NCBI RefSeq assembly: GCF_026107455.2 | Contig: NZ_JAPCHY010000019.1 | Span: 1-53,472 of the forward strand | Source of the DNA: Xanthomonas chitinilytica | GTDB taxonomy: Bacteria > Pseudomonadota > Gammaproteobacteria > Xanthomonadales > Xanthomonadaceae | Direction: 5' to 3' | DNA length: 53,472 nt | Shown: positions 1 to 8,444 of the stretch, one piece after another | Position numbering within the stretch: the first letter of the stretch is position 1 | Layout of the letters: every line of letters begins with the position of its first letter | Notes under the pieces: generated by a model | Seen by the model: only the letters and a program-made list of their open reading frames with translations | Database searches by the model: none | Told to the model about the DNA's origin: nothing | Translations under genes and position numbers: made by a program

Positions 1-70
1 TCGGAAGTGAAACGCAGCTGCGCCGATGGTAGTGTGGCTCAAGCCATGCGAGAGTAGGTCATCGCCAGGG
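1..70 (+). rRNA. rrf: 5S ribosomal RNA, 3' part (cut by window start)
   Basis: The first 70 bases match the conserved 3' half of proteobacterial 5S rRNA, including GGAAGTGAAACGC, CGCCGATGGTAGTGTGG and the closing CATGCGAGAGTAGG. The 5' half lies outside the window, as presumably do 23S and 16S, since 5S is normally last in the operon. The exact 3' end is uncertain by a few bases. A strong intrinsic terminator follows within about 11 bases. Confidence 0.9.
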
Positions 71-80
71 GCTTTACCCC

Positions 81-120
81 CAAACCCCCGCAGCTCACGC
101 TGCGGGGGTTTGCTTTTTTT
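81..120 (+). terminator. rRNA operon intrinsic terminator
   Basis: A perfect 14-bp stem (81-94 with 99-112) closes a four-base TCAC loop and is followed by CTTTTTTT. This is a textbook Rho-independent terminator just after 5S rRNA, so it ends the rRNA operon. Confidence 0.92.
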
Positions 121-174
121 GGGGCCCGATACATGGCGGACCACGCTGCCGCCTGGAAACAACCGCCACCACCC

Positions 175-243
175 GTAGAGCGGGGCTTGCCCCGCTGCTC
201 AGGCTGCCTCGACAACGCCCCAGCGCGGCAAGCCCCGCTCTAC
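175..243. repeat. Inverted pair of SMAG-type (GTAG-headed) REP elements
   Basis: GTAGAGCGGGGCTTGCCCCG begins at 175 and runs to 197 as a four-base GTAG head followed by a small hairpin. The sequence at 221-243 is its reverse complement with one mismatch in 23 bases, giving two REPs facing each other over a 23-base spacer. GTAG-headed REPs of this design are known as SMAG elements in Stenotrophomonas maltophilia and are mobilised by RAYT (TnpA_REP) transposases. No RAYT gene is in this window. The pair lies between the rRNA terminator and a broken gene and may have truncated that gene. Confidence 0.75.
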
Positions 244-245
244 GC

Positions 246-699
246 TTGATCCCGCTGCCTGGAGCGATCGACCGCTGCGCGGTGAAGATCAGCGTTGCTG
301 CGGGTGGTGCCGGGTCCGGTGCCAGCCTGGCATGGATCCGCTCCATCTCGATCCAGTCCCGCGCCGAGGCCACCGCCGAGATGAACGGCTTGCCGTGGAT
401 CACGTGCATTGGCGCTTGGGCGCGATCGACCCGGCAAGGCCCGCAACGCCAGAGAAACAGGTTCACGTCAAAGGGAAGCCAGACGGGGATCGCGGGACGA
501 TCCGCCAGGTGAAAGGCAGGCTGCATCAATGACATCAAGGGCTTCTGGAGTAGCGGGGCCTGCGCTTGGGCGAGGTTTACTGCCGTTATGCCTACGGGCA
601 CGAAAGCCTCGAGCCCGGCCGTCGGTCGATGAAGCAGATTTCGACCAGGAACCCGGACGTGGCTTTGGCGATGAAGCGGGTCGCCGGAGTCGTGGGCAT
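246..699 (-). pseudogene. Remnant of an unknown protein gene, frameshifted
   Basis: Not a recognised family. Read on the minus strand, an ATG at 699 opens a frame of 35 codons (MPTTPATRFIAKATSGFLVE...) that stops at 592. From about 617 a second minus-strand frame continues with coding-like content down to 249, ending ...WIEMERIHARLAPDP...FTAQ. Both stretches have third codon positions almost entirely G or C, as in neighbouring genes, so I infer one coding sequence broken by a frameshift near 595-620. The second frame runs without its own stop into the REP pair and the rRNA terminator, so the original C-terminus seems lost. Possible alternative: chance open frames in GC-rich DNA. Confidence 0.35.
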
Positions 700-748
700 G
701 GAGGGTGCCGGACGCACGCTTGCCGGAAAAGTCAGGAGTCACCAAAGA

Positions 749-774
749 AAAAGCCCCGCATGGGCGGGGCTTTT
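749..774 (-). terminator. Intrinsic terminator downstream of rho
   Basis: An 11-bp stem (749-759 with 764-774, AAAAGCCCCGC/GCGGGGCTTTT) has a four-base loop. Read on the minus strand it ends in a T-rich run and lies about 25 bases past the rho stop, so it ends the trxA-rho transcript. The A/T flanks mean it could also stop transcription arriving from the left. Confidence 0.8.
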
Positions 775-798
775 CGCATGTCTTGCTTCTCGATGCGC

Positions 799-2544
799 TC
801 AGCGCTTCATCGAGCTGAAGAACTCGTCGTTGGACTTGGTGTTCTTCATCTTGTCCAGCAGGAATTCCATCGCCGCGATCTCGTCCATCGGGTGCAGCAG
901 CTTGCGCAGGATCCAGATCTTCTGCAGCAGTTCCGGTTCGATCAGCAGGTCCTCGCGGCGGGTGCCGGAGCGGTTGATGTCGATGGCCGGGTAGACGCGC
1001 TTTTCGGTGATGCGGCGGTTCAGGTGCACTTCGCTGTTGCCGGTGCCCTTGAATTCCTCGTAGATCACCTCGTCCATCTTCGAGCCGGTTTCGACCAGCG
1101 CGGTGGCGATGATGGTCAGCGAGCCGCCTTCCTCGACGTTGCGCGCGGCGCCGAAGAAACGCTTCGGGCGGTGCAGGGCGTTGGCGTCGACACCGCCGGT
1201 CAGCACCTTGCCGGAGCTGGGCACGACGTTGTTGTAGGCGCGGGCCAGGCGGGTGATGGAATCCAGCAGGATCACCACGTCCTTCTTGTGCTCGACCAGG
1301 CGCTTGGCGCGCTCGATCACCATTTCGGCCACCTGCACGTGGCGTGCGGCCGGCTCGTCGAAGGTGGAGGAGACCACTTCGCCGCGCACGGTGCGCTGCA
1401 TTTCGGTCACTTCTTCCGGACGCTCATCCACCAGCAGCACGATCATGTGCACTTCGGGATGGTTGGTGGTGATGGCGGTGGCGATCTGCTGCATCATCAT
1501 CGTCTTGCCCGCCTTGGGCGGGGAGACGATCAGCGCACGCTGGCCTTTGCCCTGCGGCGCCATCAGGTCGAGGATGCGGCCGGTGATGTCTTCCGACGAG
1601 CCGTTGCCACGTTCCAGGGTGAAGCGCTTGCGCGGGAACAGCGGGGTCAGGTTCTCGAACAGGACCTTGTTCTTCGACGCTTCCAGCGGCTCGCCGTTGA
1701 TGGTGTCCACGATCGACAGCGCGAAGTAGCGCTCGCCGTCCTTGGGGAAGCGGATGCGGCCGGACAGGTGGTCGCCGGTGCGCAGGTTGAAGCGGCGGAT
1801 CTGGCTGGGCGAGATGTAGGTGTCGTCCGGGCCGGCCAGGTAGCTGGCTTCGGCCGCGCGCAGGAAACCGAAGCCGTCGGGCAGGATTTCCAGCACGCCA
1901 TCGGCGGCGACGCCGTCGCCGTGGCGGGTCAGTACCTTGAGCAGGGCGAAGATGACGTCCTGCTTGCGGGCACGGGCCACACCCTCGGAGATCTGCAGCT
2001 GCTCGGCGATTTCCAGCAGCTTCTGCGCCGGCATGCGCTTGAGGTCGCTCAACGAATAGACCGGGAAGCCTTCCGGTACCGTCGGCAGCTGTCGTGGTGC
2101 GAACGGCTGTTCGTTGCCATTGTCGGCGGGCAGGCCACCGTCATCGCGGAAACGCTCGCGGTTGCGGTCGCGGCGGTTGCGGAAACGGTCGCGGCGGTTG
2201 CCCTGTCCCTGTCCCTGGCCGCCCTGTTGCGCCTGGCCTTGGCCCTGGCGCTGCGGGTTGCCGCCATCGCGGGATTCGCCGGCATCCTGGCCGCCGCCGG
2301 ACTGGGCCGGCGCATTGCCATTGTCGTGGCTCGGTGCGGAGGCTGCCGGTGCAGCAGGGGCTTCGCTCGTGGTCGGAGCGGGGGCCGGCGCAGCCGGCAA
2401 TGGCAGCGCGGGTTGTGCGGGGGCGGGCGCGGCGCTGCCGCCGGCATCCACGGTTTCGGTCGCCTTGCTGGCGCGCGGCTTGCGCACGCGCTTCTCGACG
2501 GGCGCGTCGGCGCTCCCGGTTTCGGAAGGAGTATTCTCGGACAA
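799..2544 (-). CDS. rho: Transcription termination factor Rho
   Basis: Rho is a hexameric RNA-dependent ATPase that loads on untranslated RNA and releases RNA polymerase. At 581 residues it is about 160 longer than the E. coli protein. The extra part is residues 1-160: a disordered region rich in Ala/Pro (30-75), then Gln/Gly (95-117), then Arg/Asn/Asp (118-133). The conserved body follows: Rho N-terminal domain from about 164, RNA-binding cold-shock-like domain (about 213-285), the ATPase with its P-loop PPKAGKT near 342-348, the [10 protein letters not shown] stretch, and the R-loop region TGGVDANAL. It lies 227 bp downstream of trxA in the same direction, the same order as in enterobacteria, and has its own terminator. 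Long N-terminal insertions are usual in Xanthomonadaceae Rho. Confidence 0.97.
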   Translation of the reverse strand: MSENTPSETGSADAPVEKRVRKPRASKATETVDAGGSAAPAPAQPALPLPAAPAPAPTTSEAPAAPAASAPSHDNGNAPAQSGGGQDAGESRDGGNPQRQGQGQAQQGGQGQGQGNRRDRFRNRRDRNRERFRDDGGLPADNGNEQPFAPRQLPTVPEGFPVYSLSDLKRMPAQKLLEIAEQLQISEGVARARKQDVIFALLKVLTRHGDGVAADGVLEILPDGFGFLRAAEASYLAGPDDTYISPSQIRRFNLRTGDHLSGRIRFPKDGERYFALSIVDTINGEPLEASKNKVLFENLTPLFPRKRFTLERGNGSSEDITGRILDLMAPQGKGQRALIVSPPKAGKTMMMQQIATAITTNHPEVHMIVLLVDERPEEVTEMQRTVRGEVVSSTFDEPAARHVQVAEMVIERAKRLVEHKKDVVILLDSITRLARAYNNVVPSSGKVLTGGVDANALHRPKRFFGAARNVEEGGSLTIIATALVETGSKMDEVIYEEFKGTGNSEVHLNRRITEKRVYPAIDINRSGTRREDLLIEPELLQKIWILRKLLHPMDEIAAMEFLLDKMKNTKSNDEFFSSMKR

Positions 2545-2771
2545 GTGCTTGATTCCTCGCTAAGACGTGCGAGCGCCCTGCAGGGCGGCGAACTGGTTGG
2601 GAAAGGTCTAGAAGAGAGTTCGTCTAGAGGGTGCGGCGCGCGAATGCGGCCGGATGTACCGACACTAACACCGCCTCGCGGCGAGGCGCAAGCCACGGGC
2701 GGAAGTCGTTGGGCCGGGAGACGGCTTGGCCCGGGGCAGCCGGCGGTGGCACCGCCGGCCAGGGGCCGGAT

Positions 2772-3104
2772 TCAGCCGGCCAGGGTCTTGTCGATCATCT
2801 GGGTCAGCTGACCCTTGCCGACGGCGCCGATCTGGGTGGCCTGGATCTGGCCATCCTTGAACAGCAGCAGCATCGGGATCGAACGCACGTGGTACTTGAT
2901 CGCCGTGGCGCGGTTGTCGTCCACGTTGACCTTGGCGACCTTCAGCTTGCCCGCGTAGGTATCGGCCAACTCGTCGAGCACCGGGGAGATCATCTTGCAC
3001 GGGCCGCACCATTCCGCCCAGAAATCCACCAGGACCGGTTCACCGGATTGCAGGACGGCGCTGTCGAAATCGGCATCGCCGACGTGTAAAACCTTATCGC
3101 TCAC
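2772..3104 (-). CDS. trxA: Thioredoxin 1
   Basis: A 110-residue cytoplasmic thiol-disulfide reductase with the active site WCGPCK (residues about 32-37), the cis-proline segment RSIPML, and the full single thioredoxin fold. It keeps ribonucleotide reductase, methionine sulfoxide reductases and others reduced. The start is a GTG at 3104 (VSDKVLHV), preceded on the minus strand by AGGAG at a suitable distance. It stands upstream of rho as in E. coli trxA-rho and is divergent from rhlB across about 200 bp that must carry both promoters. A 10-bp GC hairpin at 2739-2759 lies between trxA and rho. Confidence 0.96.
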   Translation of the reverse strand: MSDKVLHVGDADFDSAVLQSGEPVLVDFWAEWCGPCKMISPVLDELADTYAGKLKVAKVNVDDNRATAIKYHVRSIPMLLLFKDGQIQATQIGAVGKGQLTQMIDKTLAG

Positions 3105-3304
3105 TTGGAGAGTCTCCTGGGGTAATGCGACTGCCCATGCCGGGTTGGCCGTCGCATTGCGGTAAACTGGGGCATTGCGCGGACGGTATGGGCCAAGCCC
3201 AGGAGTCGCGCGACCCGGCGCAGGGGCCGCAGTGTGCGACGGTGCCGGAGACGATGCAAGCCGCCCCGCAACCTCTGGCGGGCTGGCCCTACCAAGACGG
3301 AATG

Positions 3305-4984
3305 ATGAGCGACAAACCGCTGACCGATGTAACTTTTTCCTCCTTCGACCTGCAACCGGCGCTGTTGGCCGGGCTTGAAGGAGCCGGCTTCACCCGCTGC
3401 ACGCCGATCCAGGCGTTGACCCTGCCCGTGGCCCTGCCGGGAGGCGACGTCGCCGGGCAGGCGCAGACCGGCACCGGCAAGACGCTGGCGTTCCTGGTGG
3501 CGGTGGTGAACCGCCTGCTCAGCCGCCCGGCGCTGGCCGACCGCAAGCCGGAGGATCCGCGGGCGCTGATCCTGGCGCCGACCCGCGAGCTGGCGATCCA
3601 GATCCACAAGGATGCAGTCAAGTTCGGCTCCGATCTGGGCCTGCGCTTCGCGCTGGTCTACGGCGGCGTCGACTACGACAAGCAGCGCGAACTGCTGCAG
3701 CAGGGCGTGGACGTGATCATCGCCACGCCCGGCCGCCTGATCGACTACGTCAAGCAGCACAAGGTGGTCTCGTTGCACGCCTGCGAGATCTGCGTGCTGG
3801 ACGAAGCCGACCGCATGTTCGACCTGGGCTTCATCAAGGACATCCGCTTCCTGCTGCGGCGCATGCCCGAGCGCACCACCCGGCAGACGCTGCTGTTCAG
3901 CGCCACCCTCAGCCACCGCGTGCTGGAGCTGGCCTACGAGCACATGAACGAGCCGCAGAAGCTGGTGGTGGAGACCGAGAGCATCACCGCCGCGCGCGTG
4001 CGCCAGCGCATCTACTTCCCGGCCGACGAGGAGAAGCTGCCGCTGCTGCTGGGCCTGCTGTCGCGCAGCGAGGGCGCGCGCACCATGGTGTTCGTCAACA
4101 CCAAGGCGTTCGTCGAGCGCGTGGCGCGTTCGCTGGAGAAGGCCGGCTATCGCGTCGGCGTACTGTCCGGCGACGTGCCGCAGAAGAAACGCGAGAGCCT
4201 GCTCAAGCGCTTCCAGGCCGGCCAGCTGGAAATCCTGGTGGCCACCGACGTGGCTGCGCGCGGCCTGCACATCGACGGCATCAAGTACGTCTACAACTAC
4301 GACCTGCCGTTCGATGCCGAGGACTACGTGCACCGCATCGGCCGTACCGCGCGGCTGGGCGAGGAGGGCGATGCGATCAGCTTCGCCTGCGAACGCTACG
4401 CGATGGGCCTGCCGGACATCGAGGCCTACATCGAGCAGAAGATCCCGGTCGAAGCCGTCACCAGCGAACTGCTGACCCCGTTGCCGCGCGCCCCGCGTGC
4501 GCCGTTGCCCGAGGGCGACGACGAGGCCGGCGAAAGCGTGGGCGAGATCTTCCGCGAGGCGCGCGAGCAGCGCGCCGCCGAGGAGGCGCGCCGGGGTGGT
4601 GGCCGTGGCGCCAAGCCGGGAGCCGGTCGTGGCGAGCGTCGCAGCGAGGGCGAGCGGGGTGCCGACGGCAAGCCGCGCCGCCGCCGCAAGCCGCGCCCCC
4701 AGGGCGAGGAAGGGCAGGTGGTTGCCGCCGCCGCGAAGCCGGAGCCGCAGGAAGCGGCGGCTCCGGACACGATCGAAGGTGCGGGGTCGGAAACGCGTGC
4801 ACCGCGCAAGCGCCGCCGCCGCCGTCATGGCCGCCCGCTGGAAGGCGCCGATGTCGCCGCCACCGCGCCGGTACCGGCAGCGCCGGTGCAGGTGCCGGCC
4901 AAGCCGGTGCGCGCGGCGGTGGACAGCGATTCGTTCCTGACCCGCCTGGGCCGCAAGATCCGGCGCATGCTTTCCAGCAACTGA
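3305..4984 (+). CDS. rhlB: ATP-dependent RNA helicase RhlB
   Basis: A 559-residue DEAD-box RNA helicase; in gammaproteobacteria RhlB unwinds RNA for the degradosome. Motifs in order: Q-motif and AQTGTGKT (about 53-60), PTREL, DEAD at 166-169, SAT at 199-201, and HRIGRTAR in the second RecA domain. After about residue 420 there is a long charged tail rich in Arg, Gly, Ala and Lys ([15 protein letters not shown]..., RKRRRRRHG), roughly 140 residues absent from the shorter E. coli protein, probably an RNA-binding disordered region. Two ATGs occur back to back at 3302 and 3305; the second gives the MSDKPLTD start typical of Xanthomonas RhlB. It is divergent from trxA, a neighbour pair also seen in E. 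coli. Confidence 0.95.
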   Translation: MSDKPLTDVTFSSFDLQPALLAGLEGAGFTRCTPIQALTLPVALPGGDVAGQAQTGTGKTLAFLVAVVNRLLSRPALADRKPEDPRALILAPTRELAIQIHKDAVKFGSDLGLRFALVYGGVDYDKQRELLQQGVDVIIATPGRLIDYVKQHKVVSLHACEICVLDEADRMFDLGFIKDIRFLLRRMPERTTRQTLLFSATLSHRVLELAYEHMNEPQKLVVETESITAARVRQRIYFPADEEKLPLLLGLLSRSEGARTMVFVNTKAFVERVARSLEKAGYRVGVLSGDVPQKKRESLLKRFQAGQLEILVATDVAARGLHIDGIKYVYNYDLPFDAEDYVHRIGRTARLGEEGDAISFACERYAMGLPDIEAYIEQKIPVEAVTSELLTPLPRAPRAPLPEGDDEAGESVGEIFREAREQRAAEEARRGGGRGAKPGAGRGERRSEGERGADGKPRRRRKPRPQGEEGQVVAAAAKPEPQEAAAPDTIEGAGSETRAPRKRRRRRHGRPLEGADVAATAPVPAAPVQVPAKPVRAAVDSDSFLTRLGRKIRRMLSSN

Positions 4985-5056
4985 CGATCGGCAGATGAGC
5001 ATCGTGTCCGCGATCCGGCGCGATGCATTTACGCCATGCTCCGGCATAATCGGCGC

Positions 5057-5743
5057 ATGAGCGTTCTGCGTTTCGACAATGTCAGCAAGCAATATGCCGG
5101 CGGCCACCAGGCATTGGTGGACGTCAGCTTCGAGGTGGCGGCCGGCGAGATGCTGTTCGTCACCGGCCATTCCGGCGCCGGCAAGAGCACGCTGCTGAAA
5201 CTGATCCATCTCAGCGAGCGGCCCAGCCGCGGCGCGGTGGTGTTCGCCGAGCGCAACCTGCTCAAGGTCCGCGGCAACCGCGTCGCGCTGCATCGGCGCG
5301 AAGTCGGCGCGGTCCACCAGGACCATCGCCTGCTGCTGGACCGCAGCATCGCCGAGAACGTGGCGCTGCCGCTGATCCTGCGCGGCACCCGCCGTGGCGA
5401 CATCGGCAAGCGCGTGCGTTCGGTGCTCGAACGCATGGGCCTGGGCCACCGCGAGAAGGCGCTGCCGTCGCAGTTGTCGGCCGGCGAGCAGCAGCGCGTG
5501 GGCATCGCCCGCGCGATCGTCGGCGAACCGAAGCTGCTGGTGGCCGACGAGCCGACCGGCAACCTGGACCCGACCCTGGCTGCGGAGATCATGGCGCTGT
5601 TCGCCGAACTGCCCGGCCGCGGCACCAGCGTGCTGGTGGTCAGCCACGACCTGCCGCTGCTCAAGCGCATGCGCAAGCGCGTGCTGATCCTCGACCACGG
5701 CCGCCTGGTCGACGACATCTCGCCGCAGGACCTGGCCGAATGA
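5057..5743 (+). CDS. ftsE: Cell division ATP-binding protein FtsE
   Basis: A 228-residue ABC ATPase of the FtsEX complex, which couples septal ring assembly to activation of peptidoglycan amidases through periplasmic partners. Visible motifs: Walker A GHSGAGKST near residue 36-44, signature LSAGEQQRV, Walker B LLVADEP, and the switch His in VVSHD. The ATG at 5057 (MSVLRFDNVSKQY) matches the family start. It follows rhlB by 72 bp, and its last codons overlap the ftsX start by 4 bp (ATGA), showing translational coupling. Confidence 0.97.
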   Translation: MSVLRFDNVSKQYAGGHQALVDVSFEVAAGEMLFVTGHSGAGKSTLLKLIHLSERPSRGAVVFAERNLLKVRGNRVALHRREVGAVHQDHRLLLDRSIAENVALPLILRGTRRGDIGKRVRSVLERMGLGHREKALPSQLSAGEQQRVGIARAIVGEPKLLVADEPTGNLDPTLAAEIMALFAELPGRGTSVLVVSHDLPLLKRMRKRVLILDHGRLVDDISPQDLAE

Positions 5744-6687
5744 GCAGGCCCGCCAATACCGGAGCCGCCGCTCCCTCGCGCCTGGGCGTCTGGTTCGACC
5801 ACCATCTGCACAGCATCGTCTTCAGCCTGGGTCGCGCCGTGCGCAAGCCGTGGGCGACGCTGCTGACCGTCGCGGTGATGGCGCTGGCGCTGGCGTTGCC
5901 GCTGGGTCTGTCGATCGCGCTGGACAACCTCAAGCATTTCACCGGCAGCGTGCAGCAGTCGCGCGACATCAATCTGTTCCTGAAGCCCGCCGTGGACGCG
6001 GCGGCGGCCGAGCGCGTGGCCGAGACCCTGCGTGGCCGCGCCGATGTCGCCGCGGTCGCGCTGCGCACGCCCGAGCAGGGACTGGCCGAGCTGCGCGACA
6101 ACGCCGGGCTGGGTGATGCCATCGCCGCGTTGGACGACAATCCGCTGCCGACGCTGTTGATCGTCACCCCGGCCGGCGACGACGACGCGCGCCTGGCGCA
6201 GTCGCTGCAGGGGTTGCCGCAGGCCGACCTGGTGCAGCACGACGCGCTGTGGCGCAAGCGCCTGGACGGCTGGCTGGGCTTCGGCTCGCGGCTGGTGCAG
6301 GTGCTGTCGGTGCTGCTCGGCCTGGGCGCGATCCTGGTGGTGGGCAATACCGTGCGCCTGGACATCCAGTCGCGGCGCGAGGAAATCGGCGTGCTGCAGC
6401 TGCTGGGCGCCAGCGACGGCTTCATCCGCCGCCCGTTCCTGTACCTGGGAACCTGGTACGGGCTCGGCGCCGGCGCGCTGGCGTTGGCGCTGATCGGCGC
6501 TTCCGGGCTGGCACTGCGGCCGCCGCTGGCGGCGCTGTCGCAGAGCTACGGCAGCCCGTTCGTGCTGCACGGACTGGACCTGCTGCACTCCGCGCTGGTC
6601 CTGGCAGGCACCGCGCTGCTCGGCTGGCTGGGGGCATGGCTGGTGGCCGGGCACTTCCTGCGGCAGACTCGCCCGACCGAAACCTGA
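5740..6687 (+). CDS. ftsX: Cell division permease-like protein FtsX
   Basis: A 315-residue inner-membrane partner of FtsE. It has a cytoplasmic N-terminus, a first membrane segment (about 45-65), a periplasmic loop of about 100 residues (starting QQSRDINLFL, the typical FtsX extracellular domain), and three C-terminal membrane segments with the FtsX/MacB signature around RREEIGVLQLLGAS. The ATG overlaps the ftsE stop. In E. coli rpoH follows ftsEX directly; here two genes (a response regulator and ung) lie between them. Confidence 0.96.
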   Translation: MSRPANTGAAAPSRLGVWFDHHLHSIVFSLGRAVRKPWATLLTVAVMALALALPLGLSIALDNLKHFTGSVQQSRDINLFLKPAVDAAAAERVAETLRGRADVAAVALRTPEQGLAELRDNAGLGDAIAALDDNPLPTLLIVTPAGDDDARLAQSLQGLPQADLVQHDALWRKRLDGWLGFGSRLVQVLSVLLGLGAILVVGNTVRLDIQSRREEIGVLQLLGASDGFIRRPFLYLGTWYGLGAGALALALIGASGLALRPPLAALSQSYGSPFVLHGLDLLHSALVLAGTALLGWLGAWLVAGHFLRQTRPTET

Positions 6688-6694
6688 GGCCCGC

Positions 6695-7537
6695 ATGTCC
6701 AAGCACGATCTCAAGCATCTGATCAGCGACGCCCCACGGGTGATGGTGGCCGACGGCTCCAAGCTGGTGCGCAAGCTGATCGCCGACGTGTTGCGGCGCG
6801 ACCTGCCGGGCGTGGAGGTGGTGGGCTGCGCCAGCATCGAGGAGGCACGCCAGGCATTGGCGGCCGGCCCGGTGAACCTGGTCACCACCTCGCTGGCACT
6901 GCCGGACGGCGACGGCCTGGCGCTGGCGCGCAGCGTGCGCGAAGCCGCCGGGCAGGCCTACGTGCCGGTGATCGTGGTGTCCGGCGACGCCCAACAGCAC
7001 CTGGAGGAACGCCGCTTCACCGAATTCGTCACCGACTACTTCGACAAGTCGCTGGGCCACGAGGCGCTGGCGACCTTCATCCGCGGCTACGTCCAGCCCG
7101 AGCCGATCCCCGGCGCCACCATCCTCTACGTCGAGGACAGCCGGGTGGTGGCCGAGGCGACCAAGCGCATGCTCGAACGGCAGGACCTGCGCGTGGTGCA
7201 CGTACTGACCGCCGAGGACGCCTTCGCCCTGCTGACCGCCGAGTCGCTGGGCCGTACCAGCCACCGCATCGACCTGGTGCTGACCGACGTCACCCTGAAG
7301 GGCGAACTCAACGGCCGCGACGTGGTACAGCGTATCCGCATCGATTTCGGCTACGGCAAGCGCCGCCTGCCGGTACTGGTGATGACCGGCGACAGCAACC
7401 CGCACAACCAGTCCGAGCTGCTGCAGGCCGGCGCCAACGACCTGGTGCAGAAGCCGATCGAAGAGCGGCTGCTGGTGACCAAGGTGCTGTTCCAGCTGCG
7501 GCTGGCGCGCCTGAACGCACAGCCGGTGATGCTGTGA
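6695..7537 (+). CDS. Response regulator with two receiver domains, the first degenerate
   Basis: 280 residues made of two CheY-like receivers and no output domain. The second (about 142-270) is complete: Glu147/Asp148, phospho-acceptor Asp198 (LVLTDVTL), Thr231 and Lys253. The first (about 15-130) keeps Asp20, Ser96 and Lys118, but the aligned acceptor position is Ser66 (LVTTSLAL), so it should not be phosphorylated by the normal route and may be a docking or dimerisation module. The gene sits 7 bp after ftsX and its stop overlaps the ung start, so it is probably part of the ftsEX-ung-rpoH run. The cognate kinase is not in the window. A role in division or stress signalling is only inferred from position. 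Confidence 0.85.
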   Translation: MSKHDLKHLISDAPRVMVADGSKLVRKLIADVLRRDLPGVEVVGCASIEEARQALAAGPVNLVTTSLALPDGDGLALARSVREAAGQAYVPVIVVSGDAQQHLEERRFTEFVTDYFDKSLGHEALATFIRGYVQPEPIPGATILYVEDSRVVAEATKRMLERQDLRVVHVLTAEDAFALLTAESLGRTSHRIDLVLTDVTLKGELNGRDVVQRIRIDFGYGKRRLPVLVMTGDSNPHNQSELLQAGANDLVQKPIEERLLVTKVLFQLRLARLNAQPVML

Positions 7538-8265
7538 GCGGCAACGACGCCCAGGCCCGGATCCAGCTGGAGCCGGGCTGGAAGGCGCAGGTCGGCGACT
7601 GGCTGCTGCGTCCGGAAATGCGCGAGCTGTCGGCATTCCTGCGCCAGCGCAAGGCCGCCGGCGCGCATGTATTCCCGCCGGGGCCGCAGATCTTCGCCGC
7701 CTTCGACGCCACCCCGTTCGAGCAGGTCAAGGTGGTGATCCTCGGCCAGGACCCGTACCACGGCCGTGGCCAGGCGCACGGCCTGTGCTTCTCGGTGATG
7801 CCGGGGGTGCCGGTGCCGCCCTCGCTGCTCAACATCTACAAGGAGCTGCAGACCGACCTGGGCATCGCGCCGCCGGACCACGGCTGCCTGCTGCCGTGGG
7901 CGCAGCGCGGCGTGCTGCTGCTCAACGCGGTGCTGACGGTGGAGGAGGGGTGCGCCGGCTCCCACCAGGGCAAGGGCTGGGAGGGTTTCACCGACCATGT
8001 GGTCGATACCCTCAACCGCGAGCGCGAGGGCCTGGTGTTCCTGCTGTGGGGCAGCTACGCCCAGGCCAAGGGCAAGGTCATCGATACCCGTCGCCACCGC
8101 GTGCTGAAGGCGCCGCATCCTTCGCCGCTGTCGGCGCACCGCGGCTTCCTCGGCTGCCGGCATTTCTCGGCCGCCAACGAATACCTGGCCCGGCGCGGCA
8201 ATGCGCCGATCGACTGGTCGCTGCCGCCGCGCGCCACCGTGGAAGCGGCGCTGGCCGCCGGCTGA
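7534..8265 (+). CDS. ung: Uracil-DNA glycosylase, family 1
   Basis: Removes uracil from DNA to start base excision repair; cytoplasmic, 243 residues. The family 1 motifs are clear: water-activating GQDPYHG with Asp73, the LLLNAVLTV uracil-pocket strand with Asn131, and the [10 protein letters not shown] minor-groove loop at about 195-204. The start is a GTG at 7534 whose GTGA overlaps the stop of the response regulator gene, giving translational coupling. The C-terminal NEYL...IDWSL segment is also family-typical. Confidence 0.96.
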   Translation: MSGNDAQARIQLEPGWKAQVGDWLLRPEMRELSAFLRQRKAAGAHVFPPGPQIFAAFDATPFEQVKVVILGQDPYHGRGQAHGLCFSVMPGVPVPPSLLNIYKELQTDLGIAPPDHGCLLPWAQRGVLLLNAVLTVEEGCAGSHQGKGWEGFTDHVVDTLNREREGLVFLLWGSYAQAKGKVIDTRRHRVLKAPHPSPLSAHRGFLGCRHFSAANEYLARRGNAPIDWSLPPRATVEAALAAG

Positions 8266-8390
8266 ACGGGCGCCGGCTGTCATCATCCGGCGACGGAGAA
8301 CGGGCTAGGATGGGACAGATGGCTGCAACGTTCCGGCAACGGCTGGACGGCGCGGCGAAAACCAGCCAAACGCGACAAAATTGGAACACT

Positions 8391-8418
8391 GGAACTTTTT
8401 CTGTACCCAGCAGTCCAA
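8391..8418 (+). promoter_or_regulatory. Sigma-E (RpoE)-type promoter of rpoH
   Basis: GGAACTT at 8391-8397 is followed after exactly 16 bases by TCCAA at 8414-8418, close to the extracytoplasmic-stress sigma-E consensus (GGAACTT, 16 bases, TC-AA). It lies 26 bp before the rpoH ATG. In E. coli, rpoH has a sigma-E promoter (P3), so the site makes biological sense. An inverted repeat AGCAGTC/GACTGCT (8409-8431) overlaps the -10 and probable start site and could bind a regulator or form a 5' hairpin. Confidence 0.7.
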
Positions 8419-8444
8419 TTGTCCGACTGCTAAGATGAGGTCCT

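Noticed and set aside
409..2811. An 800-codon plus-strand open frame
   Set aside because: Antisense to rho; its His/Asp/Val-rich content is the antisense of GC-rich coding DNA.
3101..5698. An 865-codon minus-strand open frame
   Set aside because: Antisense to rhlB and ftsE; low-complexity translation typical of antisense shadows.
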